Positions 1 through 44,115 are shown, numbered from the stretch's first letter. The stretch is DNA of 64,000 bases from Lepisosteus oculatus (GCF_040954835.1 NC_090712.1:6147284-6211283), one strand, 5' to 3'. Made by a program: numbers and translations. The notes: generated by a model from the sequence alone, not told the origin.

Positions 1-3000
1 GGAGTATCGATTTGCTACTTGACGCTCGCTGATCTGTCCAAGAGCTCATGTTTCACAGCTGCAGTGTGCACAGAGACCGAAGAGAACTTCTTATTGCACA
101 GATAAATTCTTAAAGGGCTGAAAAGAAGGGGGAAAAAATCCAGAAAGCTGCAGTTTGGGGGAAGATGTGTATTTGTGACAGAAAGCAGTGTTTTCTCAGC
201 AAGCTCCTACATTTGTTCAAAGTATTGTCTCAATTTAATGTGGGTTTTGTAATTTAACATCCAGGGCGTGTGACTTACTCTCCTCATCGGGTCTTTAAGA
301 GTGGAGCTAGCTGTACACCAGGTGTTGGTATCCTCATGAGAAACATAAATGGTTCATCCACATATGTATTTACCACTAATAATAGGTTAATAGTCTTATA
401 TTTAGTCTAAAGTTCTAAGATCCAGGTAATGTCCCAAAAAATCCCACGTTTTGTTGGTTTTACATTTGCCTTTTTTATTGTCAGCTCTTGTACTTTGCTG
501 CCATTGGATTACATATAAGAATGTAAAAAGTACATTCATTTTGCAAAGCTGATTTAAAAAAAAATCTTATTTTGACTTAGTCATCTAGGCTTAGGTGAAT
601 AATATTCCATTTGCTTTTGGGAGAAATGTTTTTAGTCCTGGAAGTGTAATTCCTTAGGTGTTTTAACCGTAACAATATTCTTGGAACTTGAATCAGATGA
701 CCTTTTAATTTCCAGTTTTATTCCAATCTGTTACTGATTGTTAGATTATTCATGTTCTGCAAAAACTATTTTATTGCAGAATGTAAATAATAGCATTTTT
801 ATCTTTTGTTAATTAGATACAGTACATCAGAGAAATAATCTTTCTGTAATTTGGTTTTCATTGATTTATTTATGCAAGAGGCCTCAATGTTTCATCATTC
901 TTCTTGATAGCCCACATGCAGTCTGTTCACGTTTGTTCACCATTTTAATAGATTACCAATAAGACTGCAAAAGAAACACAAGCATGTCAGAGGTGTGCAC
1001 AGATACCTTTGCTGTGGTCGTTGTATAGTTGCCTTCTCAGGAATTGCAGGCCATGTGGATTCTGATAAGCCTTCACGTGTCTATTTCACTGCTATGAGAC
1101 ATATTTTTTATCAAATGTTTGGATGATCTCTACTTTAGCACAAGGATTTCCAGAAAAACAATACCTAGAAGTATAGGCTTGTAACACTGAGGATGTGTAT
1201 CTTCCCATCTACCTTTCTCCTATGGAAAAACCTTACATAAGATCTAAGAAAAATGAACTATGTGACTTTTTTTTTAGCTTAGTGGTTTATCAGCGAGATG
1301 CAGCTCTTCAAAATTTATAAAATGTGTTATCCGGTTTAAAAATCCCTCTTTTTTTCCCCATTTTCTCTAGCTTGTATACTACTTCTGACAAAAGCACATT
1401 ATTGTGGTAGTAATGTGCTTCAAAGTGCCATGAGTCTGGTAATGTTTCGAATAGCGAAGGCTGGAAAATAAGACATCAATTGATGTCTTTACTCAAGAGT
1501 TTTTGCGAGTTGGTCATTTTGTCGTGGTCGATGCAACATCACTCCAGCTCTCTCAGAACATTTTCAATCAACGCTGGTAGGTCACCTGTGTGCTCCTCTT
1601 CCTTCAGTCAAGCATCAGGAAAAAGGCAGAGAGAGGAAAGGATCGTGTGGGTTGTGATTGATCTGCAGGGCCATTTTCTTTCAAGCTCTCCCCTCCCTCC
1701 TCCCACATTTCCTGCACTTCTGAAATTGAGGTCACATTGACCGCTTTGGGTTTTTGGTAATTTAGGTTTCTTTCCAGGCAATGTTGTCAGGCAGGGGAAA
1801 ACCAAAATATTGGAGATGAAGTGTATAACAGAGGGCATCGTAAAGTGAAAGTAATTTTACAGTTCATGGACAAAGAGCTTTTCCACTTTGGGCAAACTGA
1901 TGGATAATTACTATGTTACTCAAAATGATCAGCGTGACATACTCCTGTATTTTAATGTATTTTGAATGCAAACACATGTATTATTGAATAGAGGAGAGTG
2001 TCGTCATCCTGCCATAATTATTAAATATTTGCAAAACCCTTCAGGTTGAAGCTTTTGTTTGCAGGGTCCGTAATCTGTAAATTTACCCTGCCTGTCCTTG
2101 TGGACCTGCGAGTATCAAAGTGGAAATGCTGGAAGCTGTTTTAGACTCTTATAAATAATTAAGGTCCAGCTTGCTGACAGCGGTCCCTTTTTCTCTAAGC
2201 ATGAAATATCACTCAAGAAAGACCAATACTCAAATCTAAATTACAGATTTGTGCAGAATTTAAGCCTGTAAATGTAGGCCATTAATATTAAATGCCTCAG
2301 TGAAGGAGCATTTTAGAAACAACATAAAGCTGAAAGTCTCACATAAAAATTAAACACTTACAGATATGCCAATATCTGCATTAAAATGCACGTTTTTTTC
2401 TGTAAAACATCCAGGTATGAAATCACTGTTAAAAGGAATGACATTAGAAGGGGGAAGTTGTCACCTCATTGGCCACACTGAAGCATTGAACTTAAATTGA
2501 CAACATTATTAACTTATCTTCTTGGTGCACATTTTTTTCATTTTATCGACGAAACTGATTGTTTTCAGAGAATGATTGGCCCTTTTATTAGGACTGTTTT
2601 TGGAGATTACGCTGGGAAACATTGGACTTAAGTCCCAAAAATAGCGCGGGAGTTTCAGGTCTGTAATTCTGCTGTTACGGATTTCTAAAGGATCGCTAAG
2701 CAGGATTTTCTAACAGGTATTTTTTAAGCAAGCTGCAATCTGAAAGGTGAAGGCTTTGCTGATGCATGTGGTATGGTATTTGCTATAAACTGATTTCCTT
2801 CTACCATTTTGAAGCTTTGCTGTCATTATAATTTCCCATTTGTTTAAATCCCCACACAATAAATACAGGTAAATCATATCAAAAATAAAAAGTGACATGA
2901 TCTCTAGATTTGCCCTGCCATAAAATGGCAGAGAAGTTTTAGATTAGCAGTAGTTTATTCTTTGTGCCATTGATATAGGTCTGTTAAAACTGGTCTCTTT

Positions 3001-6000
3001 TTATCTTCAGCTGTAGCTTTATAGTCTTTTTAATTGAAGGCAAGGTTTAAGCCCTTTCTTCCTGGCTCTGCAGGCCGTCTTGAGGAAGTGTTTGTCTTGT
3101 TAAAGGAGCCTGATGCTGGAAATTGTTTTTAAATTCACTCATCAACCCGTGAAAGTACATACAAACGGGGGTAGTCTGCAGAAAATACCACAGACACAAA
3201 TTTAAAACTAGTTTTGATTTATACTCTTAAGGTATTTTTAATGAGCAAGCAGATTTGAATAAATCAAGCTGCTATTCCAGAGAAGTGTCACCAGATTGAT
3301 TCTCAGTGATTCTCCTCCTCTTTTTCGCATCTTTTTCCCCCAGCAGTGGGTGGTTCCCCTCCAAACAAGTTTGGTTTCTTTTGTTGTTTTCATGCTGTCT
3401 TTTACATTTTCATGTTTAGGTTTCTTTTCTATGCAGTGTAATGCGGCTATTTCTAAAGGTGTGCCAACGTGCAGAATATTAAGGATTTTCTCAGAGAAGT
3501 CTAGCATGTAGTCCCACTGACACCGACAAAACGTGTTGTTTCTCCTATCGAATGCTTGACCTATAGGTTTGTTTGTGCATTATTGAGGAAAAAATCTGTA
3601 AATTACTAAAGATTACTTTTCTAAATATCAGTGTAACCCCCTTACTTAAATTAATGTACTAATTTGTGCATTAAGACTGGTTGTTTTACAGGGGAATAGC
3701 CATTATAATCTCGGCAACATTGTTGTCAAGCAGTTTTTTTTAATTTGACATTTCACCTCTTCATGCAATTAAAGTCCTGTGTTTCATAATCTGTTTCATG
3801 TTTCATAGGATATTCAGTGCAAAGAGGTATTTCCATGTCCCGAGCCATTAGTTGTTGAATGGGGGCTGTTGCTTAGGGAAGAGGTTGTGTCTTGAGGAAC
3901 TGGAGTTTCTTAATGGATTAATTTATACTGCAGGGCTGTACTGTAGTATTCTGAGTGGGAAAACTTGCTCAGGGGTACAGCACTGCCTGGGATTTCAACC
4001 CACAGTCTCCCATGAGCCTTTATTGCTACTCCCCACTGCTGCCCCAGTCTAAAGAGACCTTCTCAAGATTGATCAAAGAATAGCACACGTTTCCTGAAGA
4101 CACTCAGCAGGCTCAGCAGGATGGAGCTTGCATCTTGTAGCCTGCAACACCCCTATTAGCAGTAATTCACTGCACTGAGAATGAGGAAAAACCCCTTTAA
4201 AAACATTTTTATAGGAGCACTTAATTGTTCTGTCACATGGTCATAATATCCACTATTACCGAGTAACTAGTAATGGGTTTGAAGGATTGGTGCCCCTGTA
4301 TGATTTTTTTTCCTTATTAAATTAGGTTTAAATTTCATAAGTTATAAAAAAACACAAACTTTCTTCTTTCTTATAAGTCTGTATACATAAAAGCCATGCT
4401 TGGTGTGTTTTTGCAGCTGGGGTCTCAGTTGACACAAGAAAGGAGGGAAGGTTACAAATGAGAGAGACCATTTGGTCCACCTGGTACACTTGGTTACAAT
4501 ATACTCAAATTTCTTAAAGTCAAAAGCTAGTTTCCTTAGTTGTCCTTTTTCAAGCAGTGCTACTGTATTGTACTCCTATCCGTTCCCAGGTGACGGCTCT
4601 ATCAAGGACCAGGAAAAGATAGGATAAGGTTGACAAACAAAAGAATGAATAACAGATTTAATGTTTAAGGTCCAAAGGCTGCATGTATTGTGTGACACAT
4701 TGTATGTGACATAATTGCGATAATTCTGTCTCCTACACCTCTGGATAAAATAGCCAACTTTTTTTTTAATGTTTTTAGATGCTTTCCTCTACAAATCTAA
4801 CCTGCACATATTCACAGCATAGGAAATCCTGCTGGGTTGCATTCCTATCCTGGATATGTACAGTCTCCCAGGAATACAAGGAAGGGGAAATGGCTCATTT
4901 TAACAAGTTACGTTTGTTCGCAGTGACAGTCAGACCCTGCTTCTGTGCTCCACGGTGGGAGTTCTAAAATAGCTGTTCCTGAAATGGAGAATAAATACCA
5001 GTGTTGAATATGTAATTTTCTGTTTCATAATGTTTCAAAATAAACACCAGAGCTGGGGCTCCATCATGTTGAATCCCAGCACCCTTCCAAGCTGTGCTGT
5101 AAATCAAAGTTCTCCTATTTAGTCATGTATTATAACTAGAAAAGCAGTTCTGTGGACATCGGCTATGCACCTTCATGCTGAGTGTTGTTTTTCACTACGC
5201 TAGCTGTTTTTGACTTCATAAGACTGGGATGATTTACCTTGTTTAAGGCTTGAAACAGATCAGTTCTTATTTGGAGATTGCATTTATTAAGCTATATAGT
5301 GCGTTTGTAAATAGTCTTCCTATGGGTAATTGATATGAATCATGTTTTATATCTTAAATTGACAACTGATATATGCCAATTGGTATTTATTCTTCTCCAT
5401 TTACTTATTAATAATGGCTGAGTGGTTCAAAAGACGGGCTCTGTGTTACCTGGCACATAGTAATCTCGTTGATGCTTGTCTCGCCACAAATTATGGACAC
5501 AGTGAAGTTTTGGATAGTTCCTTATATGCAATACTTACTGAGACTACGGGAACAATGAAATAATCATTCACTGCCCTGTAGTGTTTATTTTAGGGATGAC
5601 ATTTATGTGCATTCTGACCCATTTCAAGGCACTGCTATACTGTAAGACCTTTTACACTGGGTTTTCTTGTGTGCACTCTGGTGTACCTATACCTTTAACT
5701 GAGGTTACCTCATTCCTATAATTCTGGTTTTCCTCTCTACATCTAAGGAGAGTGTAAGTAATAACTTATATGGACTTCCTTTGTTAAATCCAAGATGAGA
5801 AATGTAGGGGTTGTTACAAAAACAGATACAGAAAAAGTCTGTAAAATGCCTGTCATATCAACAACACACAATTTCATGATACACTACTTCTACAATTATA
5901 AGGGGGGGACAGTGCACAAGACAGATCTTGTTAGCCTTGAGGAAAAAATGCCTTTTGTCTTTTTCTACCTAATAATTAATTTTTATAAGTATAAATTGAC

Positions 6001-6275
6001 TGAGCAATCTCTGAAATACTGCACTATAGTGTCATGAGGAAAGCAGTATTTCTTTTTCAGCTTTACAGAATGAACTGCTTTGATCTGTCATTAAACAGCC
6101 ATAAAGGATCCTGTGTGCTTTAGGTGTCTGGGTTCATAGAGTAGTCTCAGTGCTTTTTTCTTTGCTTTTACCATTTAGAAGGCTATCCCAGAATACACTT
6201 TCAGCTTATCTTGTTCATTTATCTGTTATACACCTGTTGTCTTCAAATTTGCAAAGTATCCTGGACCTGTTATGT
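1..6275. other. Upstream flank or 5' UTR intron of klc4; no coding gene seen
   Basis: No open reading frame in this stretch resembles a known protein, and the short ORFs lack splice-site context or conserved motifs. The DNA is AT-rich with ordinary fish intronic texture. It may be intron 1 of klc4, because the first coding exon is preceded by a splice-acceptor-like sequence at 7985, which implies a non-coding 5' exon further upstream, in or outside the window. A short dispersed-repeat fragment lies near 4440-4560. Confidence 0.6.
4440..4560 (+). repeat. Dispersed fish repeat fragment (family A)
   Basis: A segment beginning with a 'ttacaaatgagag' block, followed by 'gaccatttggtccacctgg', resembles the segment at 53310-53420. 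Both match the general pattern of a common fish interspersed repeat (acaaatgagaggaggccatttggcc style). The copy is degraded and has no coding content. Family assignment is from recollection of the pattern. Confidence 0.5.
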
Positions 6276-7741
6276 ATTTGGATTTGAGGTGAAATTGGTG
6301 AATATGAGGCAAAAGTATGGAATGTTATCATTTTTTCTGGGTATTCCTGCACATATACGCTTAGCATTTTAGGATAATAACGCTTTGTGTTCTATCCCCC
6401 ACATCTTACATGAGCAGAAGTATTGGGACATATTAGCTTAAAGTCAATTGAAGTGGTATAAAACATATTTGGCTGCAAAGCCTTTGCAGGCAATATGAGC
6501 ATGAAGCCTGCGACCTGTTGACATCACCAGACTCTTGGTTTGTTCTTTTGAGATGCTTCGCCAAGCCTTTGCTACAGCCATTTTCAGATGGAGGGCTTCT
6601 GGCTTCAGTCTCCTTTTCAGCAAGTGATAGGCACTCTCGACTGGATCTACATCTTGAGACTGACTCGGCCAGCCTATCATTTCCCACTGTTTTCCCCCTA
6701 ATGAACTCCATGGTTATGTTTTGGGTCATTGTTCTGCTGCATGAGGAAATGCCAGCCAGTGAGTCTGGAGACATTTTCTTGCACGCAGGCAGACGAGATC
6801 TTTCTGTGCGCCTCTGAAGCCATTTTGCTGCTACAATCATTAGTTACGTCATAAATAAAGATGAGTGAGCCAAGCCATGACACTACCTCCACCATGTTCC
6901 CCAGATGAAGTGCTGTGTTTTGGATCGTCTGCAGTTAGCTCCTTTCCATTAGCTCCAACTTTCATCTTCCTGTCACTTTGGAAGAGGTTTGGCTTTGTCT
7001 CATCCGTCTATGACACTTTGCTGCCGAGCTCTGCACTTTATAGCGACTTTTAATTTCTATTTTTGGTGCTGATGAGAGGTTTTCATCGTGCGGTGTTCAT
7101 CTGATGTCAAAGTGCTCTGCGAACAGTAGATTGGGATACCTTCAGCCCTGCATTGCGTATTTTGTTGGTGATTTCAGTGACAGTTGTTTTAGAGGTTTTT
7201 TTTCATAGCTCTGGTGATTGTTCTGTCGTTGACCGCAGTTGTTTTCCTTGGCCGACCTGCTTGTTGCTGATTGCTAAGTACACCAGGGCTTTCTTTTTTT
7301 TCCACGCTATTCCAAACTGTTGATTTTGCTATGCCCAGTTTCTGTGCTATAGACCTGATTGAATTATTTTCTTTCAGCATGCAAATGGCATGTTTTTCTT
7401 TCACAAACAGATTTGTAGTCTTCATGTTGGTTTAGGCCTACCGACTCCAAAATCAGTCACTAAAGGCAAGAGTAAAGACTAAATCCAACACTACACACTC
7501 ACGGCTCTTTTTTCTGTGCCCAATCAATGCAACAGGAAACATCTGAACAATGAGTAGCCACTTATCCCTATACTTATGGGGATTGAACACAAAAAGTGCT
7601 ATTTTTCTAAAATGGCAAAATATATAAGCACAGAAATTACCCATAAAAAAATGTGACATTCTGTACTTTTGCCTCATATTCATCTTTGCTCCTCAAATCC
7701 AAATTGCTTGAGTATACAATACTCACCAAGAGCACTGTATA
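6276..7741 (-). mobile_element. Decayed Tc1/mariner-type DNA transposon with inverted ends
   Basis: The left end at 6276-6325 and the right end at 7650-7704 are inverted copies of each other: 'atttggatttgagg' at 6276-6289 matches the complement of 7691-7704, and 'tgaatatgaggcaaaagta' recurs next to it. On the minus strand the interior encodes pieces of a Tc1 transposase. An N-terminal helix-turn-helix begins at 7425 (RSIAQKLGIAKSTVWN), and a QQNNDPKHN block resembling the Tc1 QQDNDPKH signature lies near 6710-6740. The reading frame is broken, so this is a dead copy. The right terminus may extend to 7741, where 'caccaagagcactgta' resembles a Tc1 tip; the left tip is less clear. Confidence 0.85.
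7189..7425 (-). pseudogene. Tc1-like transposase N-terminal fragment
   Basis: This 78-residue open stretch starts MKTTNLFVKEKHAICMLKEN and contains the paired-type helix-turn-helix segment SIRSIAQKLGIAKSTVWN, followed by the basic linker QAGRPRKTT. This is the standard N-terminal DNA-binding part of Tc1-family transposases. The rest of the enzyme lies further along the minus strand (down to about 6440), scattered over several frames with stops. The catalytic domain is not intact, so no active transposase is expected. Confidence 0.8.
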
Positions 7742-8002
7742 TAAAGTAGTAGATGCATTAAATAATACATGCATGTGATGCTATTGCTTAAAATCATAAA
7801 TAACACTACACGTACTGTATTAACAAAGTGCTGGAAATATGCAATAGTATCTTGAAAGTTGAATAGTTCCAATCCAGGGTGGTTTTAAAGAGCTGAACAA
7901 CAGTGCTCAATGTTCTAAAAATAGTTTGTGTCACACTTGTGTTTTTTCTAACAGTCCTTTCTGTATTTTTGTCCACCCCACACAGGTTCTCAATAGCAGA
8001 AG

Positions 8003-37847
<29,845 letters not shown>

Positions 37848-38196
37848 GACCCCGCAGTCACCCCGACGCACCCCACTCGGTTGATACCCGCCGAGCTTTT
37901 TGCTTTTGTCTGATATGGTGCGCGCAGGTGCCACAGCTTTGTGAATTTGTTTGGGTGCGCTCTTGTTTCCCATCAGTCTGGTTTGGAAGGAGAGGGGAGC
38001 TCCCATCTTCACTCCATAGCCCCATTAATCTTCCTCTTCCTCCTCAGTTGTGAACTGTTTCCTCTAGTGCTTATTTATTCTCATCAAACACTGGAAATGA
38101 TCTCTGGCAAATGCATGCAGATGAGGCTTTCTGGTACAACAGCTGGACGTTTCTTGACACAAAATGTATTTTCAGTATCAACAGTACATAAAAACT

Positions 38197-38202
38197 AATA
38201 AA
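38197..38202 (+). promoter_or_regulatory. Candidate klc4 polyadenylation signal
   Basis: AATAAA lies 350 nt after the klc4 stop codon. It is the first canonical hexamer downstream; a second is at 39890-39895. Which is used is unknown. Confidence 0.45.
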
Positions 38203-39979
38203 GAGAGGAGACAAAAAGAAATGCTCTCTGGATTCAGCATTGCAGAAATGACTGGAACAGGACACAAAGGGTCTTGGCTTACTGGTAGTGCATGCAGAGA
38301 GGTCAACAGATTTGAGGGGTTAAGCGATGCTCTAGGGACAGCAATGCACATGAAGAAAACATTTTGTATTTAGTAATGTCACTGAAGAATCCAGCACAAC
38401 CTGTTGATTTACATTTGTAAAGCAAGACCTCATCTAATACTTTGGAAAGTATTTTGTGGTTAATTTCTGGATTATTCACGGTCTTGAACTTTGCATTCCT
38501 GTTCATTCTGCCTTTGGGTTCTTCTTGTACAGCTCTTTATTTAGTTTTTACCCACATAGTTTAGTACTATTGTCATGATGCTTTAATAGCCTTCTAAGCA
38601 ATTTTGTACCGGTTCAAACTTTTATTTTGGTGGGCATTTTTCCTTATTTTCCTGATTTTATTTGGGTGCATCTGAACTTTGTTGGAAAGTAGTCCTGTTA
38701 GTTACAATACTAGGTTTATGGAACTTAGATGTAAAAACATTATTATTATTTTTTATCCTGTGCCTAATTTTAAAAACAATGCATTTGATTCATCTAATTG
38801 AAAGAAAGTGCAAGACGTGGACACAGCATGTTTTAATGGTATTTTGACAAGTGTACAGTATGTACACATATCTGTCAGATGAGTACAACATGTTTTTAAA
38901 AATGTTAATACCAAACTGTGCCAGGTGATCTGAAACTTGTTTAGTTTCTAAAGCTTGTATTCTCAGGTACTGAAATTTTCCTTTGATATCTTATGGGCGT
39001 CAGCTCACAAAGAACAAGAGTGCAATGTTGCAGAGCCATATTCCTGCAGGAATAAGCGTCTTAGGTTTAACAATGGTGGTCTTTAAATAGCCTGTACGAG
39101 GTCTGTTCAATAGACAAGGCTCCAGGCACATAGGAAAGATTTTGTTTTCAGTGGAAAATCGCCCATGCCTGTGTCTAAGCTTTTTTCAGATCCAACCAGT
39201 GTCAATGACCCAGAAAAGGATATTGAGCATAGTAATGATATTCTCAACTCAGCGGCACATAGGAGGCTGATCAAGTGTTGATTTTAATATATCTTTTTTA
39301 TGGAAGAGGATGGTTTTTAAGGCATTTTGTTTTAATTAGGAAAAATCAGGCTGTTCCTTATGCCAGTATAGAATGCCATGTGATAAATGAACATGCAAAC
39401 ACATTTGCCTTGTGAAATAGTTTCAAAGTGAAATACTATCACTCAGTGGCTGTGGTCCACATAGAAATCCAGTTTGGATCACGTTTGGATCTTAGGGGAC
39501 ACTTGATTTTAGCTGAAAATTGGAAGATGCATTGCATCACAGGATTAAATATGACACAACATTTTCACATGGTTCACATCTTCAGGAATCGCATGGTGTG
39601 ACTGTTTGCTGTAATAAATACTTTCCTGATGAGGCTGACATTTCTGCTGCATTCTATAGCTGTGACGGCAGTAACATCACCTGATAAAAGAAACGCATTT
39701 GTCCTGGAAATGTGATTTTACGGGCCAGCATTTTGTGTAACCTGTAATTACAATTTCTTTGTTTGATTATATATTTTTTTGCATCTACATTGTTGTATGA
39801 TGTATGTTGTAAAATACACTATCAAGGTAACTGGAAACTCATGGAAACATTAAATTCCTAAACCATTTGTATATGTGGTTTATAAATGTAATAAAGCCAG
39901 ATGTTTAGCTCACACTATCCCCTCTCATATTAATAACTCTAAAATATTACAAATAACTGGATGCTATTTATTTGATTGC

Positions 39980-40080
39980 TAGTAGCTAATTGATCTCATC
40001 CTGCTGTTTCTTGGAAGGAAGTCAGGGTATGTGATCAGAAACATGGCTGGGTAGCTTGTTCTAAAAATTCATATTCTGAA
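39980..40080 (+). repeat. Dispersed fish repeat fragment (family A)
   Basis: 'gctagtagctaattgatctc' followed by 'gggtagcttgttctaaaaat' fits the later part of the same dispersed fish repeat suspected at 4440 and 53310. The copy is short and degraded. Confidence 0.5.
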
Positions 40081-43000
40081 TATGAACACATGCCTTGTAG
40101 GGGGATTGATGTCACTAAGCAGATCAGATCTTTGTTTTTCAGTTTCCAGCATGGATATGGAGAATCGTACAGCATTACAAATAATTTCTCCTGAGTGGCC
40201 TGTATTAGCAAGGGCAGGGAAATTCTGTTCTTTGGCAGGGTCTTGGTAATCAATTTTAGATTTTTCACGTTTCTTGTTTGCGTGTGGCCTGGACGGTACC
40301 ATCTACACTGCACAAGAGAGCCACGTACTATAGAAGTCTCTGTTTTAAAAAAAACGTTTCCGCCTCTGCGTTGTTGATTGATGGAGTTAGCTTTTGGCTT
40401 TGTGGCACCATACAGTGTGTCCCTGTCCTCTTCCTTGTCTGTCCATCTGCTGTGGTTTGTCAGACAGCGAATGTGACACTATGGAACGGGGAAGTCTGTC
40501 TTCCTTAGGAAATCAAAGACAAACCTACTACGTAGTTCGTGGAGTGGCCTGATACTAATCTTTAATACTGCAATGTTATAGAGACACAAAGGAACAAAGA
40601 GGGCTTTTGCGTTTTGAAACATTCAGTGCAAATGTATATTCAGAACTGCTTCTGCTTCAAGAAAATGCCCTTCTTTATTGTCCACATTTTAACGTGATTA
40701 TGAGGTGTACATTCATCTTGTATCTGTTAAATTACAGTAAGGGAGAGATTGAACTGTTTATGGAGAATAGATGTTTTCCAGGGTTTATATGCCATTAGTA
40801 GAGAGGTTGTGGGCACCAGTTACAGAATCCTTGATGCCCAGATGCGTACATAATGATAAGTACATCTGTCTAGTTCAAGCTGGGCTGTTCCCGATCCTGC
40901 TAGACTTCAAACTTCCATGTCTGAACATGCACAAGATTCAGGGAAAAAAAAGTACCACTTTGTAACACAGCTGGTAGGCTCAACTTATCCTCAAGACCGC
41001 TGAAAGCTTGAATAAAGTCATGCACAGCCAAATTATGCTTGTGAAGTGATGTTAGTAAAGTGTGCCAACATGTTAAACTTTTTAGAAATATGATTGCCAG
41101 TTAGATCATCCCTGATTTTGCCAATGTTGTGAACGCACAGTGTCCACTGCAGGACCCACAGTTTTGTTTATTGGTGTTCCGTTTAAGTGTAACTTTAACG
41201 TTGTCATTTATTCTATTGAACAAGCAAACATTACTGTTGCATAAAGGTAATCTACATGGGTGTGTTTCTAGCAGGATTTGTGATGTGAATTTATAACTCT
41301 TAATGTATGTATATATTTAATAATTAATTGGATAATTCTAGCATATTTCTTATCTAAGAAACAGACACTGCTTGCACAGTGCATGAAACTGAACAATCTA
41401 TAAAATGTACAAATGGTTTATTGCCATTATTACTTCACACCCAGAAGTGGGTTATTTGTAATTGTTGAAAAACGTCATGATAAAATTTCAAAATGCTCTG
41501 TCATTTTATGTTGTTGATACAGCAAATCAAAATAAAATCTTAATTTTTACTGTTATTTTTTTTTCTTCTGAGAGCGGTACGGACATTTTGGGCTTGAACA
41601 GCAATTAGAAATTGTCTTTCAATGAGCATGTTAGATGTGTCTCGCAGCAATGAGCATGGTTACAACATGGGTTGTGTTCATTTTCACGGCTGTGATCAAC
41701 AGATATGTTCATGGAAACAAAAAAAGATGAAAAGGAAATGATTTTTTTTCACATGGCATGCTATTTTGCTTCTATTATGTTGTAGAATAATTCTGTGATG
41801 TTTTTTCCAAATTTCAATTTGTTGATCCTCAGGTTCAAAGTTGTATGCTTCCATTGTAAAAGTAGATTTTATATGATTAAAGCTCTTTTATAATGTGCTT
41901 TTGTTTTCTCCACGATAATGAAAGATTTTCCTGTGCCATTTGTGTTTTATTGTCGCCTAAATAAATTATAAACCTCCTGTCTCCATCTCATTGTCTTTTG
42001 ATATTCCATTGCCCTCAAAATGAAGAAGACATGCACACTGGTGGCTGCTAATCATTGAACAGTCTTATCACCAGGCTGATCCTTGCCTGAGGACTCTCGT
42101 TATTTTATTGCTTACTGCTATAACCAATTGCTAAAGAAGTGCAGATATTTAGTTTTAAAATTAAAGTAGTTTTAGATATCATTTGGGACCAGTTCTAATT
42201 ATCCTTCTGACCTCGAGTAGCAGGGTTCTCTTAATTAAACAGTTAACTTGATTAAATAATCAATAACCCTCAAGTGTTGTCGATCAGTAGTCACAGGTCA
42301 CCTCTAAGACTAACTGGATCAGGGCTCTTGAGGATAAGGGTTGGTTTTTTAGACACTGGTCAAAAGCATGCTGAGATTGTATATTATATTTTTTGTGTGT
42401 GCAAAAGTGAATGAGTACCCATCAATAACGACAACAAGAGAGAAAAGGTGGGAAGCATATACCATTATACCCTGTCCTCACTTCTTCAATAACATTTAGA
42501 CCTTTTTCTATGGATGGTCACCCTGTTCACATTAGTATGCTGTTTTCTGCCCCTATTTTGGTGGAGTGTAGTTTTGGCAAAGCAAACAAAGAACAGGATT
42601 CTCAAACATTCATGGATTTAAGCTCTTGAGCACTTCCATTCACCTTAACATAAGTCTTGAACTACCATAAGATAATGTGGAGTTCCTATGTTTTGATATG
42701 AGCTGCGGCATGGTCATTGTGACCAAGGTGGAGACACCTGGTTTGTGGGGCGAGAGAATCACATTTTTGAGGTCTAAAGGTGTAGGACTTCATTGATGTG
42801 GAACTGTTTTGTGTGTCTCCACACATCACCATGTCTTCATGTCTAACCACCTTCGCTAGTGAAGGTAATATTGTTTGCAACAAAGTGTACACCAGCCAGT
42901 GCCTAACCAGACATTTTAACTGTGCTTGATATAAACCTGCAAGAAGAGAAACTAAAGAAAAGATGAGCACATTGTCACCAGGAGGCCAGGGGAGACAATG

Positions 43001-43329
43001 GGAGACTAATTCATTTTTTGTGTGGGAGAGCCTGAGATGTAGCAATTTGTAAATGGAAAGATTAAAGAGATTAGTCGGCTGTTTCGAGTGCTGGGGGGAT
43101 GTGCGAATCATTCACAGGGTACGTTGGCATCTGCTATCCATACAGTTAGTTTGGGTGGCATATCTTGAGAATCCTGTGGGGTCTCCATTGGGGCTCCAGG
43201 CAGGAGCCCAGGTCGCCATCACATCGACAACTATTAATGTTTGTTTCATTAACAACGGTTTCTAAGATTGCCCTTTGACGCAACAAATCACGGTCAGGCA
43301 CCAACGTGAGAACTCTGCTGTTCTCAATG

Positions 43330-43425
43330 TTGTAATAATAATAATAATAAAACAATAAAATTATTTCTTACGCTTATATAGCTCTTTTCTGGACACTCCA
43401 CTCAAAGTGCTATTTACATGTAATT
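43330..43425 (-). repeat. 3' tail of the 5S-headed SINE, fragment
   Basis: Read on the minus strand, 'actttgagtggagtgtccag' followed by 'aaaagagctatataagcg' and an (ATT)n-type tail matches the 3' end of the SINE at 50746-51350 ('gctttgagtggagtgtccag', then 'aaaagtgctatataaatg'). Only the tail is present. Confidence 0.8.
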
Positions 43426-43839
43426 GTGCTGTTGTAGTCTGTCTTAAACTCTACAACATTTGGAAAACCAAAATCCGATTCCCTTTAAGCGTAAAAGCAC
43501 AGTACACGAGAACCCTATGAAATTCTGCTTTCACTTATGTGATCAACACATTAATGCCTGGGCCGTTCATGCCGGGGACAAAGTGAAGAGTGTGCCTTCC
43601 CTCAGGATAATGGGCTGAGAGTTGAAGCAGGTAAACCTACATTCTGATGTCTGATATCCCATTCATGGGATACTTAAAGGTTTTGCTTCTTAAACTATTT
43701 TTCTCCTTCCTGATTCTTTACATTATATATATAATTACTTCTTCGTAATTGCAAAGTTACATTTGTACGGCACATTTTATGTCTAGAGAGAAAAATAAAG
43801 TATTCAAACTGATAACTATTTGGTTGTTCTGACATACAC

Positions 43840-44115
43840 AGTTCTGCTCTAAATACACTGTGTAATGCCTCATCACTGCATCTCAGTGCAATACATTTGT
43901 ATGTATAGTGTGCAATATGACTTTTTTGTGTACTGTTCTGTTCTGGTTTGTTCTTTGTGTGTTCTGGACTGTGAGTAACTCTTCTTAGTGCACTTCTCAC
44001 TGTACTGATTGTATTGTATTATTATTATTGTATCATTTGTAACACTGTTGCTGTTTTGTCTGTGTTAAGCTGCTGTTGCACTGTAATTTTCCTCACGGGA
44101 TCAATAAAGTATCTA
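43840..44115 (+). repeat. Retroelement 3'-end fragment
   Basis: The end 'cctcacgggatcaataaagt' followed by 'atctattt' is the familiar 3' terminus of fish non-LTR retroelement-derived repeats. The preceding T-rich sequence with 'ctgttgcactgtaattttcc' fits this. No reverse-transcriptase frame is present. Confidence 0.6.

Noticed and set aside
6433-6840. A 135-residue minus-strand ORF near the left end of the Tc1 element
   Set aside because: It overlaps the transposase in other frames and contains no conserved motif in its own frame; it is a frame shadow of the decayed transposase.
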